Source: Lacibacter luteus (GTDB lineage Bacteria > Bacteroidota > Bacteroidia > Chitinophagales > Chitinophagaceae). From it: a stretch of 64,000 nucleotides of DNA. The stretch lies in contig NZ_SDHW01000003.1 of the NCBI RefSeq assembly GCF_004118265.1, positions 492,678-556,677 of the forward strand, in the 5' to 3' direction. Below, piece by piece: positions 46,143 to 53,211 of the stretch. The notes under the pieces are model-generated. The model had not been told where the DNA came from and did no database searches. It saw nothing but the letters and a program-made list of their open reading frames with translations. Numbering within the stretch: position 1 is the first letter of the stretch; every line of letters starts with the position of its first letter. A program made the translations under genes and the position numbers.

Positions 46143-46795
46143 AAAAAGGAGATTAAAAAACAAAAACACATAATCGTATTGAGAGTAGAGTTGATATATA
46201 AATAGGAGAGCGCCATGGAAATGTTTTCTTTAACTAGATAATTAAAGAATAGGAAAAAGGGAAGCGTACCTGAATAATAAATAAATGATCCCACAGAAAT
46301 CCAGACTGCAGAGTTCGTGTAGAGTTTTATAAGCTTATTATCATTGGCTACTTGGTGAAAAAAGCTAAGTGATAGCATTATGGTAGTGGTGTTTGCAAAA
46401 ATAATAGTGTATGTGTTTACATTATGCGGAGTTTGGATAAACAAGTAATTAATAAGAGCAAAAAGAAAAAATGGTATCGAAGACCAGACAATAAGCTTTT
46501 TGACAGTGCTTGCTGTAAGTATCTGATAAAAGAACAATAAATTGAATAAATGCCTAACTAAAATAAAGCCGTTGTATACCCATAAATTTGAAGGGGTAAA
46601 ATTCCAATATGCTGTTTTATGAAAACCCCATTTCCAAGTAATAGCAAATACTTCAATTGTAAAAGTTGACAATAATAATATTGAAAATAATCTATAAGGC
46701 TTAGTCCATTTAAGCCCGAAACTTTTCAGGCTTAAAATGGCGCTAAACAATAATGGAATTAGGTATATATAATTATAACTCAATAACCTCTGCAC
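46124..46795 (-). CDS. Seven-helix membrane protein, likely sensor partner of the kinase
   Basis: This 223-residue protein has about seven hydrophobic helices spread over the whole length (LIPLLFSAILSLKSF, LFSILLLSTFTIEVFAI and others) and almost no soluble domain. It overlaps the histidine kinase gene by 19 bases, indicating coupled expression. In this phylum such 7TM proteins commonly precede NarX-like kinases that lack sensory domains. The signal it may sense is unknown. Confidence 0.75.
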   Translation of the reverse strand: MQRLLSYNYIYLIPLLFSAILSLKSFGLKWTKPYRLFSILLLSTFTIEVFAITWKWGFHKTAYWNFTPSNLWVYNGFILVRHLFNLLFFYQILTASTVKKLIVWSSIPFFLFALINYLFIQTPHNVNTYTIIFANTTTIMLSLSFFHQVANDNKLIKLYTNSAVWISVGSFIYYSGTLPFFLFFNYLVKENISMALSYLYINSTLNTIMCFCFLISFLCKPQK

Positions 46796-46829
46796 CCACT
46801 CAATTTACATAATACTTGCAATATTTGTA

Positions 46830-47309
46830 TTAACCGATTTCAGTTGGTGGTGGGTCGCAAAGTGGAGGGCAAGGTGAGCCAAAGTTAAAATCCTTTTTAC
46901 GTGCAGAAATCGGATCATCACCGGGAAATACAATTACGTCTCTTTCAAGCGTTGATCTTTCTGCAAAGTCAGCTTCGTTCTCAAGTACAATATCTGGGTG
47001 ATATGTATTGTTGCCTACAATCAATTCCCTTGTTGTGTTCATTACCAAACAAAGCTGCCCTTGAAATTCATGCCCTTGTTCATACATACCAAGATGAATT
47101 CTGATGCCATCGCCTCCTGCATGTTCTATTTCTTCTAACAGTTTAGTGAGATGTTCTTTTGAATACCAGATACTTTTTGTATCAGGTTTTCCAATAGCAT
47201 TACTGAGTATTGAATGCTTTTGTGATACATAACTTCCGATGCGGTCATTCGTAACAGCCTTGCCAACAAAGAAAAACGGCAACGGTTTGTAAGAGACTTG
47301 ATTTTGCAT
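46830..47309 (-). CDS. Protein of unknown function upstream of the two-component set
   Basis: This 159-residue soluble protein has mixed alpha/beta character (SIWYSKEHLTKLLEEIEHAG, DGIRIHLGMYEQG, QGQLCLVMNTTRELIVG) and a Pro/Cys-rich C-terminus (CPPLCDPPPTEIG). No signal peptide or named family is seen. It is the first gene of the leftward set that includes the 7TM protein, kinase and regulator, 34 bases before them. It is divergent from the TIR/caspase operon across a 208-base gap with a large inverted repeat. Confidence 0.65.
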   Translation of the reverse strand: MQNQVSYKPLPFFFVGKAVTNDRIGSYVSQKHSILSNAIGKPDTKSIWYSKEHLTKLLEEIEHAGGDGIRIHLGMYEQGHEFQGQLCLVMNTTRELIVGNNTYHPDIVLENEADFAERSTLERDVIVFPGDDPISARKKDFNFGSPCPPLCDPPPTEIG

Positions 47310-47395
47310 AATAAATGATTCTCCTTGATTTTAATTGCAAGAAGTACATGCAAGCTATAAAGTTTCCTAACTGCTAAGAACAGCTGAAATCAATA

Positions 47396-47458
47396 ACAGG
47401 AAAAATCCCCTTCTACATAGACTGTTAAGCCTTATGAGAAAAAGGGGATTTTTCCTGT
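47396..47458. promoter_or_regulatory. 17-bp perfect inverted repeat in the divergent control region
   Basis: ACAGGAAAAATCCCCTT (47396-47412) and its exact reverse complement (47442-47458) are separated by 29 bases. They lie between the leftward unknown/two-component genes and the TIR/caspase operon. They could be a paired operator or a leader hairpin. A weak -7-like CAGCTTTG lies at 47492-47499, 18 bases before the first TIR-like ATG. Confidence 0.65.
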
Positions 47459-47517
47459 ATGACACAGGTTTTTTCCATCATCGAAATTAGTCAGCTTTGA
47501 CAGAAATAAATAACATC

Positions 47518-47928
47518 ATGGCAAATCCAAGAGCATTTATCAGTTTCGATTTTGATAACAATAAAACGGAAAAGGATCTTTTTGCTGGACAGGCAAAAAA
47601 TTCAAGAACACCATTCAACATTGAAGATTGGTCATCTAAATCCCATCTTCCTCAAAATGAGTGGGAGGCTTTAATTAAGAATAAGATTAACAAATGCAAT
47701 ATGCTGATTGTGCTTGTTGGGAAAAAGAGCCATTCAGCTTCCGGAGTGGAAAAGGAAATTTCTTTCGCCAAAGGAAATAGCGTTCCTGTATTCGGGATAT
47801 ACGTTGACGAAGCAAATACATCAACCAGTTTGCCTGACGGATTGCAGCGTAATAGAACAATTAGTTGGGATTGGGAAAAAATCGCAGATGCCATTGATCA
47901 ATGTATGAAAGAGGGGAAAAATAAGTAG
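47518..47928 (+). CDS. TIR-like protein, DUF1863 (ThsB-related), paralogue A
   Basis: This 136-residue single-domain protein begins RAFISFDFDNN and has GQAKNSRTPFNIEDWSSK, NMLIVLVGKKSHSASG and VEKEISFAKG. These are landmarks of the DUF1863/MTH538 TIR-like fold, the family of Thoeris ThsB enzymes that make cyclic ADP-ribose-type signals from NAD+. The Glu in VEKEIS occupies the expected catalytic position. The start at 47518 gives the usual N-terminus. It is the first gene of a nine-gene operon and is clearly paralogous to the next gene. Confidence 0.87.
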   Translation: MANPRAFISFDFDNNKTEKDLFAGQAKNSRTPFNIEDWSSKSHLPQNEWEALIKNKINKCNMLIVLVGKKSHSASGVEKEISFAKGNSVPVFGIYVDEANTSTSLPDGLQRNRTISWDWEKIADAIDQCMKEGKNK

Positions 47929-47943
47929 AAATAAAGGGAGGAT

Positions 47944-48366
47944 ATGTTGAACGAATTACTAGAATGGCTTTTCGGTACGGAAGAGAAAAAGGAACGAAGA
48001 AAAGTATTTATAAGTTTTGCTGTCGAAGACAAAAAATACAGAGATTTTCTGGTTAGCCAGGCAAAAAATGATCGGACTCCTTTCGACTTTATTGATATGT
48101 CTGTAAAGGAGCCTTGGGATGAAGACGAATGGAAACGCCAGTGCCGAAAAAAAATAAGAAAATGTGACAGCATGATTGTCTTGTTGAGTAAGAATACATG
48201 GCATTCAAGCGGATCGAGATGGGAAATAAAATGTGCAAAAGAAGAAAGGCTTCGAATAATTGGTATGCATGTACGGAAAGATGATAAAGGTGCTATCCCA
48301 CCAGAGTTAAATGGGAAGCGAATTATTGAATGGTCATGGAAAAGTCTTGAAAAATTTTTAAACTAA
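47944..48366 (+). CDS. TIR-like protein, DUF1863 (ThsB-related), paralogue B
   Basis: This 140-residue protein has a short N-terminal extension (to about 18), then KVFISFAVEDKKYRDFL, SQAKNDRTPFDFIDMS, KIRKCDSMIVLLSKNTWHS and SRWEIKCAKEE. It shares the QAKN-RTPF and KC-MIVL blocks with paralogue A, and the candidate catalytic Glu (RWEIK) is kept. Two different DUF1863 proteins side by side could sense different phage signals or form a heteromer, as seen in some Thoeris loci with several ThsB genes. It lies 15 bases after A. Confidence 0.87.
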   Translation: MLNELLEWLFGTEEKKERRKVFISFAVEDKKYRDFLVSQAKNDRTPFDFIDMSVKEPWDEDEWKRQCRKKIRKCDSMIVLLSKNTWHSSGSRWEIKCAKEERLRIIGMHVRKDDKGAIPPELNGKRIIEWSWKSLEKFLN

Positions 48367-48371
48367 ACTTT

Positions 48372-48956
48372 ATGTCACTATATAACAGCGATTATTTTAT
48401 TAGATTGTCAGAAAACAAATCTGTTACTCTCAGAGACAAGATTTTTTCTGAAAGAACCCAAAAGCATACTGGGTTTGATATTTTTTTATCGCACAGCAAT
48501 CTTGACCGAAAATTGGTCGAAGGAATTTATATCGAATTAACCAGCAAGGGTTTTTCGGTGTATGTAGATTGGATCATTGATCCGCATCTTGACAGGAACA
48601 ATGTAACCAAAGAAACGGCGGAGCTAATCAGAAGCAGAATGAAATCTTCCCGCAAACTTTTGCTCGCCATGTCTACCAATGTCAGTCTTTCTAAGTGGAT
48701 TCCTTGGGAGTTGGGTTTTGTTGATGGAAAGACAAACCGATGTGCGCTCTTTCCCGTATCGCCGGGTAGTTCCACACAAGCAGTATTTCACCGAAGCGGA
48801 TATTTGTTACTCTATCCTTATTTGAAAAAAGCAAGAATTTTTAATTCAGAAGATTTATATCTCACAGATGCTGCGCATTCATTTGTCTTAGCAGACAGCT
48901 GGATCAGAAGAGATGCAAACCTCATTTATAATAATACAAATATCGATGTCTTATGA
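48372..48956 (+). CDS. TIR domain protein
   Basis: This 194-residue protein has a canonical TIR-type domain from about 35 to 165: GFDIFLSHSNLDRKLVEGIY, YVDWIIDPHLDRNNV, KLLLAMSTNVSLSKW, and IPWELGFVDG with the candidate catalytic Glu. The about 30 residues before it are unassigned. Bacterial TIR domains cleave NAD+ or build cyclic ADP-ribose isomers. Its stop overlaps the caspase gene's ATG by 4 bases (ATGA), implying fixed co-expression of the two. Confidence 0.88.
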   Translation: MSLYNSDYFIRLSENKSVTLRDKIFSERTQKHTGFDIFLSHSNLDRKLVEGIYIELTSKGFSVYVDWIIDPHLDRNNVTKETAELIRSRMKSSRKLLLAMSTNVSLSKWIPWELGFVDGKTNRCALFPVSPGSSTQAVFHRSGYLLLYPYLKKARIFNSEDLYLTDAAHSFVLADSWIRRDANLIYNNTNIDVL

Positions 48957-49921
48957 GAAGAGCTTTAGTCGTTGGAATAAACAATTATCCTACTTCACCA
49001 CTACGTGCCTGTATCAATGATGCTTCTGCGTTTGGTAATACCATTGAAACGCATGGAGATGGTGATCCCAATTTCGCAGTGATGCTTCGTACGGATGTTC
49101 CTACAAAAGGACAGTTGTCGGAACTCGTCGATAAATTATTTAACTGTGATGATGAAGTGGCGTTATTTTATTTTTCGGGTCACGGGTTTGAAAATGATTT
49201 AGGAACTTACCTGGTTACACCAGATGCTTCAAAAAATGATGTTGGTCTTTCCATGACTGATTTGCTGGTAATGGCCAATAAATCGAAAGCAAAAAACCGT
49301 GTCATCATTCTTGATTGCTGTCATTCAGGCGCTGCTGGTACTTCTCCGATAACGGGAGGCAGCATTACATCCATCAATACTGGGGTAACCATATTGACTG
49401 CAAGTAAGTCGGATGAAGCGGCCATTGAAGTCAATGGCCATGGTGTGTTTACAAATTTATTACTTGATGCATTGCAGGGAGGCGCAGCTGATATCAGGGG
49501 GGAAATCACACCTGGAAGTATCTATGCCTATATTGATCAGGCATTAGGCATATGGGACCAGCGACCTGTTTTCAAAACAAATATTACCGAATTCATTTCA
49601 CTGAGAAAAATTAATGCAAAGGTTCCAAAAGAAACACTACGAAAAATTACAAAGTATTTCAAGGCACCCGAAGAACATTTTCCGTTGGATCCTTCTTATG
49701 AGGATACGAATTCAGAAGAGGTGAAGCATGAGCTTGTTCAGCCTTATGCAGACGAAAATAATGTGGCTGTATTTAAGGATCTACAGAAATTTCAAAGTGT
49801 TGGATTGGTCGTGCCGGTCGATGCGCCCTATATGTATTTCGCTGCGATGGAATCAAAAGCATGCAGACTTACGGCACTTGGCTATCATTACTGGCGCTTG
49901 GTTCAGCAAAAGAAAATCTAA
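48953..49921 (+). CDS. Caspase-like protease (peptidase C14 family)
   Basis: This 322-residue protein has a caspase fold from residue 1 to about 220: RRALVVGINNYPTSPLRACI, catalytic His in FYFSGHGFEN, and catalytic Cys in ILDCCHSGAAG. The C-terminal about 100 residues include DAPYMYFAAMESKACRLTAL, which reads like a conserved module of its own and may serve for association with partners. Caspase-like proteases act as cell-killing effectors in bacterial immunity, including a Thoeris type in which a TIR-made signal activates the protease. The overlap with the TIR gene supports that reading here. Confidence 0.9.
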   Translation: MRRALVVGINNYPTSPLRACINDASAFGNTIETHGDGDPNFAVMLRTDVPTKGQLSELVDKLFNCDDEVALFYFSGHGFENDLGTYLVTPDASKNDVGLSMTDLLVMANKSKAKNRVIILDCCHSGAAGTSPITGGSITSINTGVTILTASKSDEAAIEVNGHGVFTNLLLDALQGGAADIRGEITPGSIYAYIDQALGIWDQRPVFKTNITEFISLRKINAKVPKETLRKITKYFKAPEEHFPLDPSYEDTNSEEVKHELVQPYADENNVAVFKDLQKFQSVGLVVPVDAPYMYFAAMESKACRLTALGYHYWRLVQQKKI

Positions 49922-49929
49922 AATTAAGG

Positions 49930-50493
49930 ATGCCTGTGCATTATAAATATGAAGTGGCGATTTCTTTTGCTGAAGAAGATCGGAACATTGCACTTGCTTT
50001 GAAGTTGGCATTGGGAATAGCGGGTTTTACAAGTGTATATTATTATCCAACATATCAGGGCAAAAACTGGGGAACGGAGTTGGCTGAACAGCTCACGAGG
50101 ACATTTTACGAAGAAGCAAGGTATGCCATTGTGTTGTTGTCGGCACATTATTTCGCTGTTGAGAAAAAATATACGAAGGTAGAGTTCAAAGCAATCAAAC
50201 GAAGAATAAGATCAGACCCTAAAAATGTTTACTTATTGCCGATCAAACTATCTGCTGATTTCTCGCTGAAAAATTATCCTGGCCTGTCAAATTTAAATTA
50301 TGAGTTGTGGAATTACGATCCTGAAAAAGTTGCACAATATCTCAAAGAACAATTCGGGGATGGTTTGATTGAGCTTAGAAAAACAACAGATAATATTACA
50401 AAAATTAATAATATTGGTAATGATGCTCTCATTATCATCGGTAGCACGATCAGAAATCTTCACAACAATCAATTTAAAAAAGATGGAACCTGA
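49930..50493 (+). CDS. Second TIR-fold protein with a short beta-motif tail
   Basis: This 187-residue protein has a TIR-type domain (about 5-145): YEVAISFAEEDRNIALALKL, VYYYPTYQGKNWG, YAIVLLSAHYF, and TKVEFKAIKRR with a candidate catalytic Glu. It then has a tail of about 40 residues with INNIGNDALIIIGSTIRNL. That motif matches one near the N-terminus of the next protein. The start at 49930 (MPVHYKYEV) is 8 bases after the caspase stop; an earlier in-frame ATG lies inside the caspase gene and was rejected. It overlaps the next gene by 11 bases. Confidence 0.85.
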   Translation: MPVHYKYEVAISFAEEDRNIALALKLALGIAGFTSVYYYPTYQGKNWGTELAEQLTRTFYEEARYAIVLLSAHYFAVEKKYTKVEFKAIKRRIRSDPKNVYLLPIKLSADFSLKNYPGLSNLNYELWNYDPEKVAQYLKEQFGDGLIELRKTTDNITKINNIGNDALIIIGSTIRNLHNNQFKKDGT

Positions 50494-51571
50494 TGAAGTA
50501 AAAAGTAACCTTGCAGAAGAACTACCCGCTTCGGATCAGCCTCTCAACGGATCGGGTGATGAAAGACCAGCGACAGTAGAAGAAGTGCAACCGGCTGACA
50601 GCAATGCAACGTTTCACAATACGGGCGATGATGCAGTTCTGATTGATGACACCGAGATAGACGAGTTAACGATCAATAAAGCTGGGAGAGATAACAATAT
50701 CACGCAGCATACAAATGTGTTTAAAAGTCCGAAGGAACAAAGATTTTCTTGCCCTTATTGTGATGTAGAGTCAGAAATTAAAAAATACGGGAAACACAAA
50801 TGCAAGAATTGTGAACGAACCTTTATCATTAAAAGTGAGCGGAACAAAGACATCCTTTTGTATAAAACTTTACTGCCGGAAGAAGCCCGGAAGTTTGATA
50901 AACTGCTGGCACATATCAATAACAATCTGAGAGATAAAAGTTATGAAGCTGCCTATGATTACTGCAAAAAAGCGGAAGAACTGGCTCCAGGTGAAGTGGC
51001 TACTTGGGAGAAGTTTGCGATCACAGAATTTTTACTGGAGATAAAAAAAGTAGGGGGAAAGCGAAAGCCAACCGCTGAAATTATCCGGTCAGTCAGAAAT
51101 CATATCGACAAATGTAAAGATCATGGTATGACCGAAGAGGAGTATGAGCCATTGGTCGTAGATATTGCCAACTGGTTATTTAATATTGAACGGCAAAGAA
51201 TTAATTCTGTACAGGCTTCTACAAGGGACAGTACGAATTCACCGAAGTGGTCAAGATCGAATTTTGTTTATCTGCAAAACTTATTGGATTCATTTGAAAT
51301 CTGTTATCTGTTGTACAACGATACGCTTTTCCTAGAAGGTTATGTAAATGAGCTGGCCAAGGAATATAAGTGGATCATTAAAACAAGTGACGGAAAATTA
51401 ATTAATAACCCGGCTTGTGCGCCTTTCAATGCAGTAAAAAAAATGGAAAGCCTGGTCGAAAAGATAAAGGTAAAAAAGAAGTATAATGCACCTGACATCG
51501 CCGAGGAACGTTTTTTGATCAAGAAGGCTCATCACTTAAACATTATCTCAGTCACTCAGAAATCAACCTGA
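50483..51571 (+). CDS. Zinc-ribbon protein with N-terminal beta-motif and helical body
   Basis: This 362-residue protein has an acidic N-terminus, then FHNTGDDAVLIDDTEIDEL (about 45-65), which aligns with the tail of the preceding TIR protein, and AGRDNNITQHTN. A four-Cys zinc ribbon lies near 89-113 (CPYC and CKNC). A largely helical C-terminal body includes one TPR-like stretch (EAAYDYCKKAEELAPGEVAT). No named family is recognised. The start at 50483 overlaps the TIR gene by 11 bases. It is a candidate sensor or adaptor that talks to the TIR protein through the shared motif. Confidence 0.75.
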   Translation: MEPDEVKSNLAEELPASDQPLNGSGDERPATVEEVQPADSNATFHNTGDDAVLIDDTEIDELTINKAGRDNNITQHTNVFKSPKEQRFSCPYCDVESEIKKYGKHKCKNCERTFIIKSERNKDILLYKTLLPEEARKFDKLLAHINNNLRDKSYEAAYDYCKKAEELAPGEVATWEKFAITEFLLEIKKVGGKRKPTAEIIRSVRNHIDKCKDHGMTEEEYEPLVVDIANWLFNIERQRINSVQASTRDSTNSPKWSRSNFVYLQNLLDSFEICYLLYNDTLFLEGYVNELAKEYKWIIKTSDGKLINNPACAPFNAVKKMESLVEKIKVKKKYNAPDIAEERFLIKKAHHLNIISVTQKST

Positions 51572-51574
51572 CCA

Positions 51575-52261
51575 ATGGCCATTAAAAACGTACAAATCGA
51601 ATTATTTGAAAGTAATTTATTCGTCGAACTGGAAGCGGAAGAAACGATGACCTTCACGATACTGATTGCAAAGTTAAAAGCAGCGGAACATTTGCAACCG
51701 GAAAAGGTTTATTATATCAAGACAGCAACTGGAGCAAGCGTCAAAGAAAGTAACAGTTTCAATTTTTATAAGCAATCCTATTTTGTGATCACGGAAAACC
51801 CTGATTGGAAGACGCAGGAAACCACCGGTCCGGGTTTGAATGATGTTCCGGTAGTAACAACTGATCTGATGATGAATGATGATAAGTATTGGGTGCTTCC
51901 TTTTTTAACGGGTGTCTCCTGGAAGAATGATGAGTTGCAATCGCAATTATTTTGCCTGGATAAAATTGAAACATCAAGTGGCAGGACGATGTCTGTTAAT
52001 ATAGTCGTTCAATATAGTCCACTTGACACACCCCCCTCAAGTAGAAAACATATTTACGACAGAACATTGAAGATGAAAGAAATTCTGGCTGATGCCCTGG
52101 GCGTTGAACTTGTCATGAATAATATTACAGAAATGAATTTCCAGGATCACGCAGCAAAACTTTCGGAGAAGATTCTTTACTATTTGACTTCTCATATGGA
52201 ACTCAAATGGGGAACAAAGATCAGTTTTGTTGCCATCGTTGGTTTCAGGGAGCTGGTTTGA
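51575..52261 (+). CDS. Unknown protein, possibly SPFH/band-7-like C-terminal half
   Basis: This 228-residue protein begins 3 bases after the zinc-ribbon gene. The first about 75 residues look like a small beta-grasp-type domain. The second half has GRTMSVNIVVQYSPLD, a helix pair (VELVMNNITEMNFQDHAAKL) and LKWGTKISFVAIVGFRE, an order of elements reminiscent of SPFH/band-7 domains that scaffold membrane assemblies. This is a weak, by-eye match; otherwise the protein is unrecognised. No membrane helix is present. Confidence 0.65.
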   Translation: MAIKNVQIELFESNLFVELEAEETMTFTILIAKLKAAEHLQPEKVYYIKTATGASVKESNSFNFYKQSYFVITENPDWKTQETTGPGLNDVPVVTTDLMMNDDKYWVLPFLTGVSWKNDELQSQLFCLDKIETSSGRTMSVNIVVQYSPLDTPPSSRKHIYDRTLKMKEILADALGVELVMNNITEMNFQDHAAKLSEKILYYLTSHMELKWGTKISFVAIVGFRELV

Positions 52262-52311
52262 GAAAGAAAAAGAAATAGAGCCTTTTTTTCAACGTTTTAA
52301 ATACACATTTA

Positions 52312-53211
52312 ATGGTAGAGGATAAAGCATCCCTTTTTTTTGATGTTCAAGAAGGCAGGTTTATTCCTAAACCGTTGGAACAAGCCAACGATGCACTGCC
52401 GGTCATTGTATTTTTTACATCCGATAAGAAGTTTCTGCTTGACAATGAGCCTGCAACAATTCGTTGGGAAGTCCGGCACGCAATATCCGTTTCATTAAAT
52501 AATCGTTCAGTTGGTTTAACGGGTAGTATGCAGTTTCATGCACGAAAGCCGGAGATATTGAAGCTAAAAGCCAACAGCAAACATCATCCACCTGTAGAAC
52601 AAAGCCTTTACATTGGAGTTGATATAACCCCACCTGTTATTCACTATTTTAGGGCTGACAAACTATGTACGGTAAGGGGGCAATCCATTACACTTTCCTG
52701 GAAGGTTAGCGGTGCCGCCAAGGTTAGGATTAATAATGGAATTGGAGATGTTTCGGATAAATCTGAGATCACAGTTCAACCTAATGAAGATGCAGCAGGT
52801 ATATACACGTTAGTGGTAGAAAATTATTTTGGAGGAAGATGTGAATCCAGCGTTTCTATCTCCTTTTTTCCGATTCCATTAATTGAAAAAGTTTTTCTGC
52901 CGGAACCTGCATTTGCATCTGAATTGATCTCACTTGATAAACTGACATTTCATGCAGAGATCGAACTGCAAAATAATATATGGATCAGTCAACCGGTCTA
53001 CACAAACCTGACAAAGCTTACAAGGTTAGAATCAATTGCAACTAAAATAATCGTGAACAAAACCGGGTTCGAGTCAGTGCTGTTTCCGAACAATGTTTTT
53101 TGGCAATTAATAAAAAAACAAAAAGAGATCAGTCACCTAATTAAATCAATATGGAAAAACAGGGTAAAGGATCTGCTCAAACAAAGTTTACACAGCGGAT
53201 TGAAGGATTGA
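52312..53211 (+). CDS. Ig-like beta-sandwich protein of the TIR/caspase operon
   Basis: This 299-residue protein has two successive Ig-like repeats. The first (about 25-110) contains LDNEPATIRWEVRHAISVSL; the second (about 110-185) contains VRGQSITLSWKVSGAAKVRI and AGIYTLVVENYFGG. The spacing of Trp, Gly and the final Y-x-L-x-V strand matches intracellular Ig-like modules seen in bacterial conflict proteins. No signal peptide is present, so it should be cytoplasmic. The last 110 residues are helical and of unknown fold. Its end overlaps the next gene by 61 bases. Confidence 0.72.
   Translation: MVEDKASLFFDVQEGRFIPKPLEQANDALPVIVFFTSDKKFLLDNEPATIRWEVRHAISVSLNNRSVGLTGSMQFHARKPEILKLKANSKHHPPVEQSLYIGVDITPPVIHYFRADKLCTVRGQSITLSWKVSGAAKVRINNGIGDVSDKSEITVQPNEDAAGIYTLVVENYFGGRCESSVSISFFPIPLIEKVFLPEPAFASELISLDKLTFHAEIELQNNIWISQPVYTNLTKLTRLESIATKIIVNKTGFESVLFPNNVFWQLIKKQKEISHLIKSIWKNRVKDLLKQSLHSGLKD

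Noticed and set aside
47396..47458. Inverted repeat as a simple terminator for the leftward gene
   Set aside because: It lies upstream of both divergent genes rather than after either one.
47518..49921. Calling this a standard Thoeris system
   Set aside because: ThsB-like proteins are present, but there is no SIR2/SLOG or Macro-domain ThsA; the putative effector is a caspase and the operon has five more genes. It fits only loosely with the TIR-caspase Thoeris type.
50369..50482. Upstream extension of the zinc-ribbon protein that looks like a signal peptide
   Set aside because: It is the out-of-frame reading of the TIR protein tail; the hydrophobic look is accidental and the zinc-ribbon start at 50483 fits operon spacing.
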